Under the pieces are notes generated by a model. It was not told where the DNA came from. It saw nothing but the letters and a program-made list of their open reading frames with translations, and did no database searches. Of a stretch of DNA of 64,000 nucleotides, positions 33,512 through 42,686 are shown in pieces. This DNA comes from JANQKX01 sp039028695. Lineage in GTDB: Bacteria > Pseudomonadota > Alphaproteobacteria > Kiloniellales > Kiloniellaceae. Numbering within the stretch: position 1 is the first letter of the stretch; each line of letters opens with the position of its first letter. The stretch covers positions 1 through 64,000 of the forward strand of contig JBCCHN010000002.1 of the NCBI GenBank assembly GCA_039028695.1, written 5' to 3'. The position numbers and the translations under genes were made by a program.

Positions 33512-35325
33512 GCCGAAGCCCTCTTCTTCGACCTGGTCTGTTTTCCAGCCTTATTTTTTGTGGGCTTTGTATCAGACTTTTGGGCAGCTTTCTCCACGGA
33601 CTTTTCTTTTGCAGGTGTGACCAGCTTGCCGTTTTCCAAATCTACAATCTGATCCGCCAAGTCCAATAGCGAGGGCCGGTGGCTGACCAAGATGATCGTG
33701 GCCGTTCCTTTGAGCTCGGCAAGCCGCTCTTTGAGGGTCTGATCAGATTGGGAGTCGAGGCCGCTGTTGGCCTCGTCGAACAATATCACCTTGGGCTTTT
33801 TCGCCAGTGCGCGGGTCATCGCGATTCCCTGGCTCATCCCGATGGGTAATTGCATTGCAGCGCCATCGCCCACCATCGTCTCATACCCATTGGGCAGAAC
33901 CCGCACTTTTTCATGCAGGCCGAGACTTTCCGAGGTGGTGATGGCCTCTTCCACGCTGACCATGCCGTCAAACATGGTCAGGTTTTCCAAAATGGTGCCT
34001 TGGAAGAGAACCGGGTTTTGAGGCAGAAACCCAATTTGACGCCTTAGGGCGTCGGGGTCACTAAAGCGGGTATCGCAGTCGTCAAACTTTACCCGCCCCT
34101 CGGTGGGGTGAATGAGGCCCATCATGATCATCAGCAAAGTAGTTTTGCCACTGCCAGTACCGCCCCGAATGCCCACCACTTGACCAGGCTTTACAGTTAG
34201 GTCGATGCCATCGAAAAGGAATGACCCCTGCTTTTCATAGCGAAACTTCATTTCACGAATTTCGATGCGCCCCTTCAAAGGGGGGACATCTTTGGTGGCC
34301 TCAATTGATTCGGGCTGATAGGCAAAAATTTGATCGACTCTTTCGCGGGCAATCCGGATATTTTGGAATTGCGCCCAAAGTCCGATCGCCCGCAAAACCG
34401 GTTGAACCGCGCGCCCCGATAACAGGGTACAGGCGGCAAGGCTACCAATACTCAATTGGCCGTTGATTACCATGCCGGCGCCGAAGCTGGCGACAAACAC
34501 CATGGTGAGGTTTGAGAAGAACCAGCCGATCCCCTGCGCGATGTTGCTGACATGTGTCACGTCATAGCTGCTGGCGGCTGAAGACTCTTGAAGGCGCTCA
34601 TAGCGCCGCTGCATTTGCGGCTCCATGGCCAGGAGTTTGATGGTTTGCACGCCCACGAGCGCTTCAATGACGAAACTGGTGCGGCGGTCGTCCAGGGTGG
34701 CGCGATCCCGCAGGGCCGCTTGGAGGGCATTGCCGGCGTACCAGCTTGCCAAGCCCAAGAGGGTGAAGAGGGCAACGGGCACCAGAACCAGCCATCCGGC
34801 AAAAGCGGCAATCAGACCGAGAAAGAGGCTTACAAAGGGCAGATCGACCATCAACAGCTTGGCTTGGCCAGAATAGTAGTCCCGAAGGGTGCCGATAGCA
34901 GCCAGGCGATAGAGGTGAGTGCCGGGCTTTTCCGTCTCGAAGGCGCTAATTTCCGACGCCAGCAGCCGATCCAACGCGTGACAGCTAGCGCGATGCTCAA
35001 ACTGGGCCGCGCGCCAGCCGGTAATATAGCTCCGCACGGTTCTGAAAATGGCATCCAGGAAGAGGATGACGACCAGGCCCATGCAGAGAAAGAAAAGGGT
35101 TTGCGTAGCTTGGTTCGGTAAAATTCGATCGTAAATTTGAAGGATGACGATGGGTAGGCCCAAGGACAAAAGGTTGAGGACCAGGGATCCCAACAACACG
35201 GCGAATCCGGTTTCAGGCGCGCGCGGAAAGGCGCCCAAACCCCGTGTCCAGGTCCTGCTGGCCTCGGCACGGTCTCGGGTTTGGTCCACAAACGGCTTTA
35301 AGTCATTTGCGAGGGATTCTGCCAT
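33508..35325 (-). CDS. Type I secretion ABC protein, second subunit
   Basis: 605-residue ABC exporter subunit with a membrane domain at about 35-315 and an ATPase at about 345-560, without a C39-like domain. Walker A GGTGSGKTT, Q-loop GFLPQ, Walker B VILFDEANSGLD and H-loop VSHRPS are present. The signature reads LPIGMSQGI instead of LSGGQ, like that of its partner (LPNGT). A Lys/Ala-rich tail of about 35 residues ends the protein. It is the first gene of the leftward operon ABC-ABC-HlyD, starting with an AT-rich upstream region. Two different full ABC subunits in a type I system suggest a heterodimeric exporter; the substrate is unknown. Confidence 0.88.
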   Translation of the reverse strand: MAESLANDLKPFVDQTRDRAEASRTWTRGLGAFPRAPETGFAVLLGSLVLNLLSLGLPIVILQIYDRILPNQATQTLFFLCMGLVVILFLDAIFRTVRSYITGWRAAQFEHRASCHALDRLLASEISAFETEKPGTHLYRLAAIGTLRDYYSGQAKLLMVDLPFVSLFLGLIAAFAGWLVLVPVALFTLLGLASWYAGNALQAALRDRATLDDRRTSFVIEALVGVQTIKLLAMEPQMQRRYERLQESSAASSYDVTHVSNIAQGIGWFFSNLTMVFVASFGAGMVINGQLSIGSLAACTLLSGRAVQPVLRAIGLWAQFQNIRIARERVDQIFAYQPESIEATKDVPPLKGRIEIREMKFRYEKQGSFLFDGIDLTVKPGQVVGIRGGTGSGKTTLLMIMMGLIHPTEGRVKFDDCDTRFSDPDALRRQIGFLPQNPVLFQGTILENLTMFDGMVSVEEAITTSESLGLHEKVRVLPNGYETMVGDGAAMQLPIGMSQGIAMTRALAKKPKVILFDEANSGLDSQSDQTLKERLAELKGTATIILVSHRPSLLDLADQIVDLENGKLVTPAKEKSVEKAAQKSDTKPTKNKAGKQTRSKKRASA

Positions 35326-35713
35326 TGCGGCCTAATAACTCTTTCAAATTAGGACAAAATTGTCGACATCCCTGATTTAGGGGAAAGGAGTGTTTTTTTG
35401 GTTAATTTAGCATTTCTTCATTTACCAGATCGGGATTGCAGCGCCTTCTGTTAAGAAAAAGAAAACACTAACATAGATTGATTAAATAATGAAAAAAAAA
35501 TTTAAGATTTATTATTTTATCGTAAGCCAGGCACAGGGGTTGGCGGCTTTTAGCCCATTCCGGTAGGCGGCCTCATTTTAACGACGACCGGTTCCCTTGG
35601 GGCCAGGGCTGGCACTAATCTAGACTTATTGATGGCCTTTTGCCCCGTCACGGTGATGAGCGTAAACTGACTTTTTGGATCATCGCTCATAACCCCGGCT
35701 GAGGAAACGCAGA
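35326..35713. other. AT-rich divergent region between secretion operon and maeB
   Basis: A 388-base gap with a strongly AT-rich core (about 35330-35530, with an A9 run near 35500) that must hold the promoter of the leftward secretion operon. The right part contains an inverted repeat at 35656-35690 in front of maeB. No gene is visible. Confidence 0.5.
35656..35690 (+). repeat. Inverted repeat in the maeB leader region
   Basis: ATGAGCG at 35656-35662 and CGCTCAT at 35684-35690, perfect, spaced by 21 bases, ending 23 bases before the maeB ATG. Could be an operator or an mRNA hairpin. Confidence 0.4.
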
Positions 35714-37981
35714 ATGGATAAATCCAGAATTACCGATCAGGAAGCATTGGACCTGCATGCCCAAGGCCGGCCCGGAAAGCTGGAGATCCAAGCGACTAAA
35801 CCCTTGACCACTCAGCGGGACTTGGCCTTAGCCTATTCACCCGGTGTTGCAGTTCCCTGCTTAAAGATCGCCGAGGATCCGGCTTGTGCTTATGACTACA
35901 CCACCAAGGGCAATTTGGTGGCGGTGATTTCCAATGGTTCGGCAGTCCTGGGACTGGGCAATCTGGGCGCACTGGCTGCCAAGCCGGTGATGGAAGGAAA
36001 ATCAGTCCTTTTTAAGCGATTCGCCGATATCGACGGCATCGATCTGGAGGTGGACACCCAGGACGTGGACACCTTTGTCAACTGCGTTCGCTATCTGGGT
36101 CAGAGCTGGGGCGGCATTAACCTGGAGGACATCAAGGCGCCGGAGTGCTTTATTATCGAGCAGCGCCTGAAGGAACTGATGGAAATTCCGGTCTTTCACG
36201 ATGATCAGCACGGCACGGCGATCATCGCGGCGGCGGGCCTGATCAATGCTCTGGAGTTGACCGGACGGAGCCTGGCCTCGACCAGAATGGTAATCAATGG
36301 CGCGGGCTCGGCCGGTATCGCCTGTGCGGAACTGATCAAGGCTATGGGCATGCCGTCGGAAAACATCATCCTTTGCGATACGCGCGGGGTGATCTACCAA
36401 GGCCGGGAAGAAGGCATGAACCAATGGAAATCGGCCCATGCCGTGCCCAGCGAGGCGCGCAGCCTGGCCGATGCCTTGGCCGAAGCGGATGTTTTCTTCG
36501 GGCTGTCGGCCAAGGGTGCTGTAACGGCGGAGATGGTGCGCTCCATGGCCTCGAAGCCGATCATCTTTGCCATGGCCAATCCGGACCCGGAGATCACACC
36601 TGAGGAGGTGGCGGCCATCCGCGGCGATGCCATCGTGGCGACAGGGCGCTCGGACTATCCCAATCAGGTGAACAACGTTTTGGGCTTTCCCTACATCTTC
36701 CGTGGCGCCTTGGACGTGCGGGCCTTTACCATCAACATGGAGATGAAGATTGCAGCGGCCGAAGCGCTGGCGTCCCTAGCCCGCGAGGATGTGCCGGACG
36801 AGGTGGCCAAAGCCTATGCCAATCCCGATCTCCATTACGGCCCCAATTACATCATTCCGGCACCCTTTGACCCGCGCCTCATCGCAGCTATTCCCGCGGC
36901 GGTTGCCCGGGCGGCCATGGACAGCGGTGTCGCACGCAAACCCATTGACGACTTTGAGGAATATGAGCGGCAGCTTTCGGCCCGGCTGGACCCCCTGGCC
37001 GCCAGTATGCAAGGAATCTTCAAGCGGGTCCGCGCTGACCCCAAACGGGTGGTCTTCGCCGAGGGGGAGGAAGAGGCGACGATTCGGGCCGCTTTGGCTT
37101 TTCAAGATGCTGGCTACGGCAAGCCTGTGCTGGTCGGCCGCGAGGATATCGTGACTGAAAAGTTGGCGACCATGGGATTGGCGTCGGACGTATTGGAAAT
37201 TCAAAACGCCCGCAAATCGAACCGCAATCAGGTCTATCGGGATTACCTTTACGGTCGGCTGCAGCGGCGCGGCCTGCTGGTGCGGGATTGCCAGCGCAAG
37301 GTGAACCAGAACCGCAATGTTTTTGCCGCTTGCATGGTGGCCTGCGGCGACGCCGACGGAATGGTGACGGGATTGACCCGGTCCTTTGGGGTCGCCTTTC
37401 AAGATATTCGCACAGCCATCGATCCGCTTGAGGATCATCGCGTCTTTGGCCTTTCCATTGCCATCCAGCATAGCCGGTCCATCTTCATCGCCGACACAAC
37501 GGTGCACGAGTTTCCCGACCCGAGCCAGTTGGCGGATATCGCCGAACAGGCGGCTCACTACGCCCGCGGCATGGGGCATGAGCCCCGGGTGGCCTTGCTG
37601 TCCTTTTCGTCCTTCGGCAATCCCATGAACGAAAAGGCCAAACGCATTCGAGACGCGGTAGCGGAACTGGACAGCCGCGGGGCCGATTTCGAATATGACG
37701 GTGAGATGCAGGCGCACGTGGCCTTGAATTACACCTTGATGCGCGAGTTCTATCCGCTTTGCCGTCTCTCCGGCCCGGCCAATGTGCTCATAATGCCGGG
37801 GCTGCACAGCGCCAATATTTCGGCAAAACTCATCCAGCAGGTGGGCGGCGGCACAGTCATCGGGCCCATATTAGTGGGTCTTTCCAAGCCGGCACAGGTG
37901 GTCCAATTGGGCGCGTCGGTGAACGATCTGGTTACCGCAGCGGCTTTGGCGGCCTATAAGGCCGGACAAGTCCAGACGTAA
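35714..37981 (+). CDS. maeB: NADP-dependent malic enzyme, phosphotransacetylase-fused form
   Basis: 755-residue MaeB-type enzyme converting malate to pyruvate and CO2 with NADP. The catalytic part (about 1-430) has LALAYSPGVAVPC, FHDDQHGTAIIAAAGL and the nucleotide-binding VINGAGSAGIACAELI. The C-terminal 320 residues (from about VRADPKRVVFAEGEEEATIRA) form a phosphotransacetylase-like domain, which in MaeB enzymes is regulatory (acetyl-CoA sensing) rather than catalytic. Complete length. A GAGGAAACG lies upstream of the ATG. Supplies NADPH and pyruvate from the TCA cycle. Confidence 0.96.
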   Translation: MDKSRITDQEALDLHAQGRPGKLEIQATKPLTTQRDLALAYSPGVAVPCLKIAEDPACAYDYTTKGNLVAVISNGSAVLGLGNLGALAAKPVMEGKSVLFKRFADIDGIDLEVDTQDVDTFVNCVRYLGQSWGGINLEDIKAPECFIIEQRLKELMEIPVFHDDQHGTAIIAAAGLINALELTGRSLASTRMVINGAGSAGIACAELIKAMGMPSENIILCDTRGVIYQGREEGMNQWKSAHAVPSEARSLADALAEADVFFGLSAKGAVTAEMVRSMASKPIIFAMANPDPEITPEEVAAIRGDAIVATGRSDYPNQVNNVLGFPYIFRGALDVRAFTINMEMKIAAAEALASLAREDVPDEVAKAYANPDLHYGPNYIIPAPFDPRLIAAIPAAVARAAMDSGVARKPIDDFEEYERQLSARLDPLAASMQGIFKRVRADPKRVVFAEGEEEATIRAALAFQDAGYGKPVLVGREDIVTEKLATMGLASDVLEIQNARKSNRNQVYRDYLYGRLQRRGLLVRDCQRKVNQNRNVFAACMVACGDADGMVTGLTRSFGVAFQDIRTAIDPLEDHRVFGLSIAIQHSRSIFIADTTVHEFPDPSQLADIAEQAAHYARGMGHEPRVALLSFSSFGNPMNEKAKRIRDAVAELDSRGADFEYDGEMQAHVALNYTLMREFYPLCRLSGPANVLIMPGLHSANISAKLIQQVGGGTVIGPILVGLSKPAQVVQLGASVNDLVTAAALAAYKAGQVQT

Positions 37982-38025
37982 GCCAAGTCCAGACATAAAG
38001 GGAAAGCTATTCGCCGGTTCGCAAC

Positions 38026-38985
38026 TCAGGCGGCGGTGTGAGCCTTGGCAAAGAGGGCGACCATTTCGTAAGCCAGGGTGGCACCGGCCAGGGCCGTGAT
38101 CTCGCCGATGTCATAGGCGGGCGCCACCTCGACAATGTCCATCCCCACCAGGTTAATACCCATGAGATTGCGCAGGATTTGCTGAGCCTGGTGTGTGGAG
38201 AGGCCGCCGCAGACGGGCGTGCCCGTGCCCGGTGCGTAGCAAGGATCCAAGCAATCGATGTCAAAGGTTAAGTAAACCGGATGGTCGCCGACAATCTTAC
38301 GGACCTTGGCGGCGATGCCCTCAGGGGTGTCATTGTGGACGCAAGGGGCATCAAAGATGTTAAAGCCGTGGGTGTCGTCGTTGTGGGTTCTGAGCCCGAT
38401 TTGGGCCGAGCGGGAGGGGTCCACCAGGCCTTGCTTGGCTGCGTGAAAGAACATGGTCCCGTGATCGATGCGATCCTCGCCGCCCGTGTCGTCCCAGGTG
38501 TCCGAATGGGCATCGAAATGAACCAAGGACAGTTGGCCGTGCTTGGCTGCGTGGGCCTTCAGGACCGGATAGGTGATGAAGTGGTCGCCGCCCATTGAAA
38601 GGAGCGCGGACCCGGTGTTTATGATTTCCGCCACATGGGATTGGATGGCACCCGGCGTGTTGAGGGGCCGCCCGAAATCAAAACTGCAGTCTCCGTAATC
38701 CACCATGGAAATGAGCTCGAAAGGGTGAAAGTCCAGGCCATAGGGCCGCTCCCAAGGCAACATGCACGAGGCAGCCCTAAGGGCCCTGGGCCCAAAACGG
38801 GTGCCGGGCCGGTTCGTCGTGGCGGTATCCAGAGGAATGCCCGTCACGGCCAGGTCCACGCCCGCTAAATCGCGACTATATTTTCGACGCAAGAAACTGA
38901 GGGCGCCTGAATAGGTAGTCTCGGAGTCCCGGTGTTTGGGTGCGGCGGCGGTGAAGGCGAGATCGCTACGCTGAGATTCGTCCAT
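38026..38985 (-). CDS. speB: Agmatinase (arginase family)
   Basis: 319-residue manganese ureohydrolase. Metal ligands are in SMGGDHFITYP (about 130-140), LVHFDAHSDTWDD (about 153-165) and LTFDIDCLDPCYAPGTGTP (about 240-258), the three arginase-family signatures. The overall pattern is that of agmatinases (putrescine formation from agmatine), although guanidinobutyrase activity cannot be excluded. A second agmatinase-like gene at 55.2-55.9 kb is broken, so this is the only intact copy in the window. Confidence 0.9.
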   Translation of the reverse strand: MDESQRSDLAFTAAAPKHRDSETTYSGALSFLRRKYSRDLAGVDLAVTGIPLDTATTNRPGTRFGPRALRAASCMLPWERPYGLDFHPFELISMVDYGDCSFDFGRPLNTPGAIQSHVAEIINTGSALLSMGGDHFITYPVLKAHAAKHGQLSLVHFDAHSDTWDDTGGEDRIDHGTMFFHAAKQGLVDPSRSAQIGLRTHNDDTHGFNIFDAPCVHNDTPEGIAAKVRKIVGDHPVYLTFDIDCLDPCYAPGTGTPVCGGLSTHQAQQILRNLMGINLVGMDIVEVAPAYDIGEITALAGATLAYEMVALFAKAHTAA

Positions 38986-39036
38986 GGACGGGATCCTGCT
39001 CGTAAAAGATTGGTGAATGATCGCTAGACGTCTGTT

Positions 39037-39645
39037 CTACTCTTTTGTAAAGCAGACCGAAAGGTTATTGGCCGGCATATCTACAATTGCCGGGCCAGTA
39101 AGGCCGTGATTCTCGGCCAGCAATTGAATTTCCTCTAAATCTCGCACGCCCCAGCGCGGGTCTTGCTGTCGCAAGCCGTGATCAAAAGCGGCGTTGGAGC
39201 GCGTCGTATGGCTGCCGTTTCGGCGAAAGGGGCCATAGAGAATGAGCTTGCCGTTGGGCGCCAAGACCAAGCCGGCGCCCCGCAACAAGCCCAAGGTCGC
39301 CTCCCAGGGCGCGATGTGGATCATGTTGATGCAGATGATGCCGTCGAATGGACCTTGGGGCCAATCATCTTGTGTGACATCGATATCTTGGGGCGAGTGG
39401 ATGTTGGAACTTTCGGTGGCGGCGATGTAAGCCTCAATACTGGTTCGGTGACGCAAGCTCGGATCGCTGGGAAACCAGGTAATGTCCGGAAAGGCCGCGG
39501 CGAAAAAGACAACGTGTTGGCCGGTTCCGCTGGCAATTTCCAAAACCGCCCCCCTTGATGGCAGAAAGCCCTTTAGGACTTCCAAGAGAGGAGCGCGGTT
39601 TCGATCGGCCGCCGGCGCGTTAAGGCGATTATCCGGTGCAGGCAT
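39037..39645 (-). CDS. DUF938 family SAM-dependent methyltransferase-like protein
   Basis: 202 residues from the Met at 39645; the frame extends to 39702 without family character. It opens RLNAPAADRNRAPLLEVLKGFLP and has the SAM-binding loop VLEIASGTGQHVVFFA near 35-50, then CINMIHIAPWEATLGLLRGAG, which are hallmarks of DUF938. The substrate is unknown. The next gene on the other strand (TerB-like) starts about 200 bases away, so the two share a divergent region. Confidence 0.88.
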   Translation of the reverse strand: MPAPDNRLNAPAADRNRAPLLEVLKGFLPSRGAVLEIASGTGQHVVFFAAAFPDITWFPSDPSLRHRTSIEAYIAATESSNIHSPQDIDVTQDDWPQGPFDGIICINMIHIAPWEATLGLLRGAGLVLAPNGKLILYGPFRRNGSHTTRSNAAFDHGLRQQDPRWGVRDLEEIQLLAENHGLTGPAIVDMPANNLSVCFTKE

Positions 39646-39847
39646 GGCAGGACAGTCCCTGTCGATGGAGGCTTCTTGGGCCAAAAGGCTTATCGTGCTC
39701 ACCGACCTGAGGCAAGGGGTGCCCGGCGGATGGCTCCGGCGGGCTTTGCCCCAAGCCTTGGGTCAATCCATCTTGAGTAGGGCCATAGTGAAAATCCCTA
39801 GAATTCCTATGGTTGAACGGGCCAGCCTAAGCATGATAGGCAAGGCC

Positions 39848-40321
39848 ATGCTCGATAAACTCAGAAAAATATTTGCAGCACCGGCCGGCCAAGATGGGGC
39901 GGTTCCAGCTGTTGGAAGCGACCTTCAGGTGGCCGCCGCGGCTCTTATGGTCGAAGCGGCGGAGATGGATGAGGCCTTTGGCGATGATGAGCATGCCAAG
40001 ATCTCGTCGCTGATCCAGGCCCGTTTCGGTCTCGACGAGGCGCAGGCCAGCCAAGTTATTCAGTCGGCGGAGCGCAAGGTGGATGCCTCGGTTCAAAATT
40101 TTGGTTTCACCAAAACAATCAATGACTCGTTCACCCATGACGAACGCGTTGAATTGATGTCCATGTTGTGGGAAGTGGTTTATGTAGACGGAGAGCTACA
40201 CGACTTAGAGGCCAGCTTGATGCGACGGGTTGCCGGCCTCCTCTTTGTGAGCGATCACGAGAATGGACGGGCGCGAAAAGAGGCCTTGAGGCGTCTCGAA
40301 GAACAAAAAAGCACAACTTAG
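39848..40321 (+). CDS. TerB-like (tellurite resistance B family) protein
   Basis: 157 residues from the ATG at 39848 (AGGCAAGG upstream). All-helical protein with acidic metal-binding patterns LMVEAAEMDEAFGDDEHAKISSLIQ and ELMSMLWEVVYVDGELHDLEASLMRRVAGLL (in parts), the two repeated halves of the TerB fold. Such stand-alone TerB proteins are common in alphaproteobacteria. Function is unclear, and tellurite resistance should not be inferred. A long in-frame extension to 39482 overlaps the DUF938 gene on the other strand and is a shadow. Confidence 0.85.
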   Translation: MLDKLRKIFAAPAGQDGAVPAVGSDLQVAAAALMVEAAEMDEAFGDDEHAKISSLIQARFGLDEAQASQVIQSAERKVDASVQNFGFTKTINDSFTHDERVELMSMLWEVVYVDGELHDLEASLMRRVAGLLFVSDHENGRARKEALRRLEEQKSTT

Positions 40322-40429
40322 CAATTCGAACAGGCGGCAGACCCAATACGGCAAAGCGGATACCGCTTTGCGGCTTGCAGAACGGGCGGTCAGGGAGGCG
40401 GACCGCGTTATGAGGAGATTAGTGTAGCG

Positions 40430-40774
40430 ATGACCTATATCGTCACTGAAATTTGCATCAAATGCAAATACATGGACTGTGTCGAGGTCTGCCCGGTCGA
40501 CTGCTTTTACGAAGGCGAGAATATGTTGGTGATCCACCCCGATGAGTGCATTGACTGTGGGGTGTGCGAGCCCGAATGCCCGCCGGAGGCCATCCTGCCC
40601 GATACGGACCCACAAGCCGATCAATGGTTTGAACTGAATCGGGAATACAGTGACAATAAATGGCCCAATATTACCCGTAAGGGCGAAACGCCACCCGATG
40701 CGGATGAGTTTGCCAGCATTGAGGGCAAGTACGAAAAGTTCTTTTCGGCGGAACCCGGCTCCACGGACGGCTGA
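40430..40774 (+). CDS. fdxA: Seven-iron ferredoxin FdxA
   Basis: 114-residue electron carrier. Cysteines lie in CIKCKYMDCVEVCPVDCF (about 9-26), where a Cys is displaced as in the 3Fe-4S site, and in CIDCGVCEPECP (about 41-52) for the 4Fe-4S site. The long C-terminal tail (WFELNREYSDNKWPNITRKG) is typical of the alphaproteobacterial FdxA. It is followed by a good terminator and by carD, a widely conserved pair in this class. Confidence 0.95.
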   Translation: MTYIVTEICIKCKYMDCVEVCPVDCFYEGENMLVIHPDECIDCGVCEPECPPEAILPDTDPQADQWFELNREYSDNKWPNITRKGETPPDADEFASIEGKYEKFFSAEPGSTDG

Positions 40775-40792
40775 GACACCTCCCCAAGATTG

Positions 40793-40839
40793 CTATTCGG
40801 GCGGATGACCGCCATTAAAGAGCGAATAGTGTCTTTTTT
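40793..40839 (+). terminator. Rho-independent terminator after fdxA
   Basis: CTATTCG near 40794 pairs with CGAATAG at 40823-40829, with an inner GGCGG-ATGA-CCGCC stem, followed by GTGTC and a T6 run. Strong candidate. Confidence 0.8.
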
Positions 40840-40877
40840 GTAATCGGAATAAGGGCTTTAACCCGAAGCTGGGCTGG

Positions 40878-40906
40878 TTGTCAATCTGATCAAATTGTGC
40901 TAAAGT
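40878..40906 (+). promoter_or_regulatory. sigma70-like promoter of carD
   Basis: TTGTCA at 40878-40883, a 17-base spacer and TAAAGT at 40901-40906. The CarD ATG is at 41096, so the leader is about 180 bases. Confidence 0.6.
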
Positions 40907-41095
40907 GTTGAACATAAAATAAAACCGGCTGTTTCAATAGGACCTATCGGGCCCACATCGCAAGGGGGTTCGATTTGGTCCTTTGAATTTATGGCGTTGT
41001 TGGTTTGGGTTGAGCAAAGCCAGGCCTTTTTTTGGGATTTGAAGCAGCTATTTATTTCTAAGGGCTAGGCGCCAAGGATGGAGCTAAGGAACGGT

Positions 41096-41590
41096 ATGTC
41101 AAAGATCGAGTACGAAGAGGGCGACTATGTAGTTTATCCGACTCATGGAGTTGGACGGGTTCTTGGCATTGAAAATCAAGAAATTTCCGGCATTACGCTT
41201 GACCTGATTGTTATTAAATTTGAGAAGGACCGGATGACCCTGCGGGTGCCGGTGGACAAGGCGCAAAATTCCGGTCTTCGTAAGCTGTCGAGCCGCAAGA
41301 TGATGGACACCGCCCTGACCACGCTGAAAGGCCGCAGCCGGGTAAAGCGGACAATGTGGAGCCGCCGAGCCCAAGAATACGAGGCCAAAATCAATTCAGG
41401 CGATCCGGTTTCCATTGCCGAGGTTGTGCGGGACCTGCACCGCAATTCGGATCAACCGGATCAATCCTATAGCGAGCGGCAGATGTATCAGGCCGCCCTG
41501 GATCGCTTGGCCCGCGAACTGGCGGCTGTCGAAAAAATTGACGAAATTGCCGCAGCGCAAAAGCTGGAACAATTGTTGACGGCGGCGTAA
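41096..41590 (+). CDS. carD: CarD family transcription regulator
   Basis: 164 residues from the ATG at 41096 (AAGGAACGGT upstream). The N-terminal Tudor-like RNA-polymerase interaction domain reads YEEGDYVVYPTHGVGRVLGIE and LVIKFEKD-like (about 5-55), followed by the helical DNA-binding part with RSRVKRTMWSRRAQEYEAKI. CarD binds the RNA polymerase beta subunit and stabilises open promoter complexes, affecting rRNA and many other genes. The gene has its own promoter downstream of the fdxA terminator. Confidence 0.95.
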   Translation: MSKIEYEEGDYVVYPTHGVGRVLGIENQEISGITLDLIVIKFEKDRMTLRVPVDKAQNSGLRKLSSRKMMDTALTTLKGRSRVKRTMWSRRAQEYEAKINSGDPVSIAEVVRDLHRNSDQPDQSYSERQMYQAALDRLARELAAVEKIDEIAAAQKLEQLLTAA

Positions 41591-41870
41591 GCTGACCCGT
41601 CTTGACCATGCCGATTTAAGGTCTCAGGAGGCGTTCTGCTGGGCCCTAACATTGGTATCCGTTACGCATCATCTGTCTTAAGGGCCTGGGCATTCGGCCG
41701 CTGCTGTCAGAATGCGTACCGGTTGCCTAAAGTCGGTAGGCGAGGCTGAGCGGGTGTTGCTATTCACCCATCACATTGGCCCGGCTGGCTGATCCGGCCG
41801 AAGAGATCATTCATGGCCGTTCCCGGACAGGCGAACGGCGGGGGACTTGAGGGAAGGGGGATCTGCCAAG

Positions 41871-42686
41871 GTGGGGCAAGAGCGACGCAGGTTTGCAGTG
41901 CTGCGGGCTAGCCAGCGGATTTGGGCGGTGGCCTCGATCCATGGCGAGGCTGGCCGATTAGAAGCCCTGCACCAAGAACTCGGCCCCAGACTGCGGGCCG
42001 GCGACCGCTTGGTCTATCTGGGAAATATGATTGGGGTGGGCCCGGACGTTCGCGGCGTCCTGGATGAACTTTTGATTTTTCGCCGGGAGTTTTTGGCTCA
42101 GTTCCAGGGGTTCCCCGAAGATGTCGTTTACCTTCGGGGCAGCCAGGAGGAGATGTGGCAAAAATTCCTGCAGCTCCAGTTCGCCGCCGATCCTCGGGCG
42201 GTGATGGAATGGATGCTGGGGCAAGGACTGGGTGCCACGCTGCAGGCCTATGGGGTGCCGCCCGAGGAAGCGCTGCGTAAGTCCCGCTCTGGGCCCATGC
42301 ACATCACCCGCTGGACCGGCGAGGTGCGTCAGACCATGCGGGCTCATCCGGGCCAGGCCGAATTGCTGGGCGAGCTATATCGAGCCGCCTACATGGAAGA
42401 GGCCCCTGCTGATGGAGGACCGTTATTTGTGAACGCCGGGATTGACCCCAGCCGTCCCTTGGAAGCGCAAAAGGATAGCTTCTGGTGGGGCTATGGGCGT
42501 TTTTCCAGCATCTCCGAGATGTTCGGCGGCTTTAGGCGTGTGGTCCGCGGCTTTGCTCCGGAGCATCCCGGCCTGGAGGTCGGCGAATTCACGGCAACGC
42601 TTGATGGGGGCTGCGGCTTCGGTGGCCCTCTGCTTGCGGCCTGCTTCTTGCCCAGCGGGGAAATCGTCGATCAGGTAGAGGCTTAA
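41871..42686 (+). CDS. PPP-fold metallophosphatase-like protein with degenerate active site
   Basis: 271 residues from the GTG at 41871, which has GGAAGGGGG upstream; a TTG at 41847 is also in frame. The fold is recognisable by the order AVASIHGE, GDRLVYLGNMIGVGPD, VYLRGSQEEMW and the end LDGGCGFGGPLLAACFL, matching GDIHG, GDxVDRGPD, GNHE and LDTGCxxGG of the PPP family. But the metal-binding Asp of the first motif is Ser, the Asp of the second is Asn and the NH of the third is SQ, so a phosphatase reaction is unlikely. It follows carD on the same strand after 280 bases. A binding or regulatory role is inferred. Confidence 0.75.
   Translation: MGQERRRFAVLRASQRIWAVASIHGEAGRLEALHQELGPRLRAGDRLVYLGNMIGVGPDVRGVLDELLIFRREFLAQFQGFPEDVVYLRGSQEEMWQKFLQLQFAADPRAVMEWMLGQGLGATLQAYGVPPEEALRKSRSGPMHITRWTGEVRQTMRAHPGQAELLGELYRAAYMEEAPADGGPLFVNAGIDPSRPLEAQKDSFWWGYGRFSSISEMFGGFRRVVRGFAPEHPGLEVGEFTATLDGGCGFGGPLLAACFLPSGEIVDQVEA

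Larger units (their letters stand above)
40775..41095. other. fdxA-carD intergenic region
   Basis: A 321-base gap holding the terminator of fdxA (40793-40839) and a clear promoter for carD (40878-40906), leaving a carD leader of about 180 bases. Nothing else is visible in it. Confidence 0.6.

Noticed and set aside
39848..40321. Tellurite resistance determinant
   Set aside because: A single TerB-fold protein without terC, terD or terE partners does not support that phenotype.
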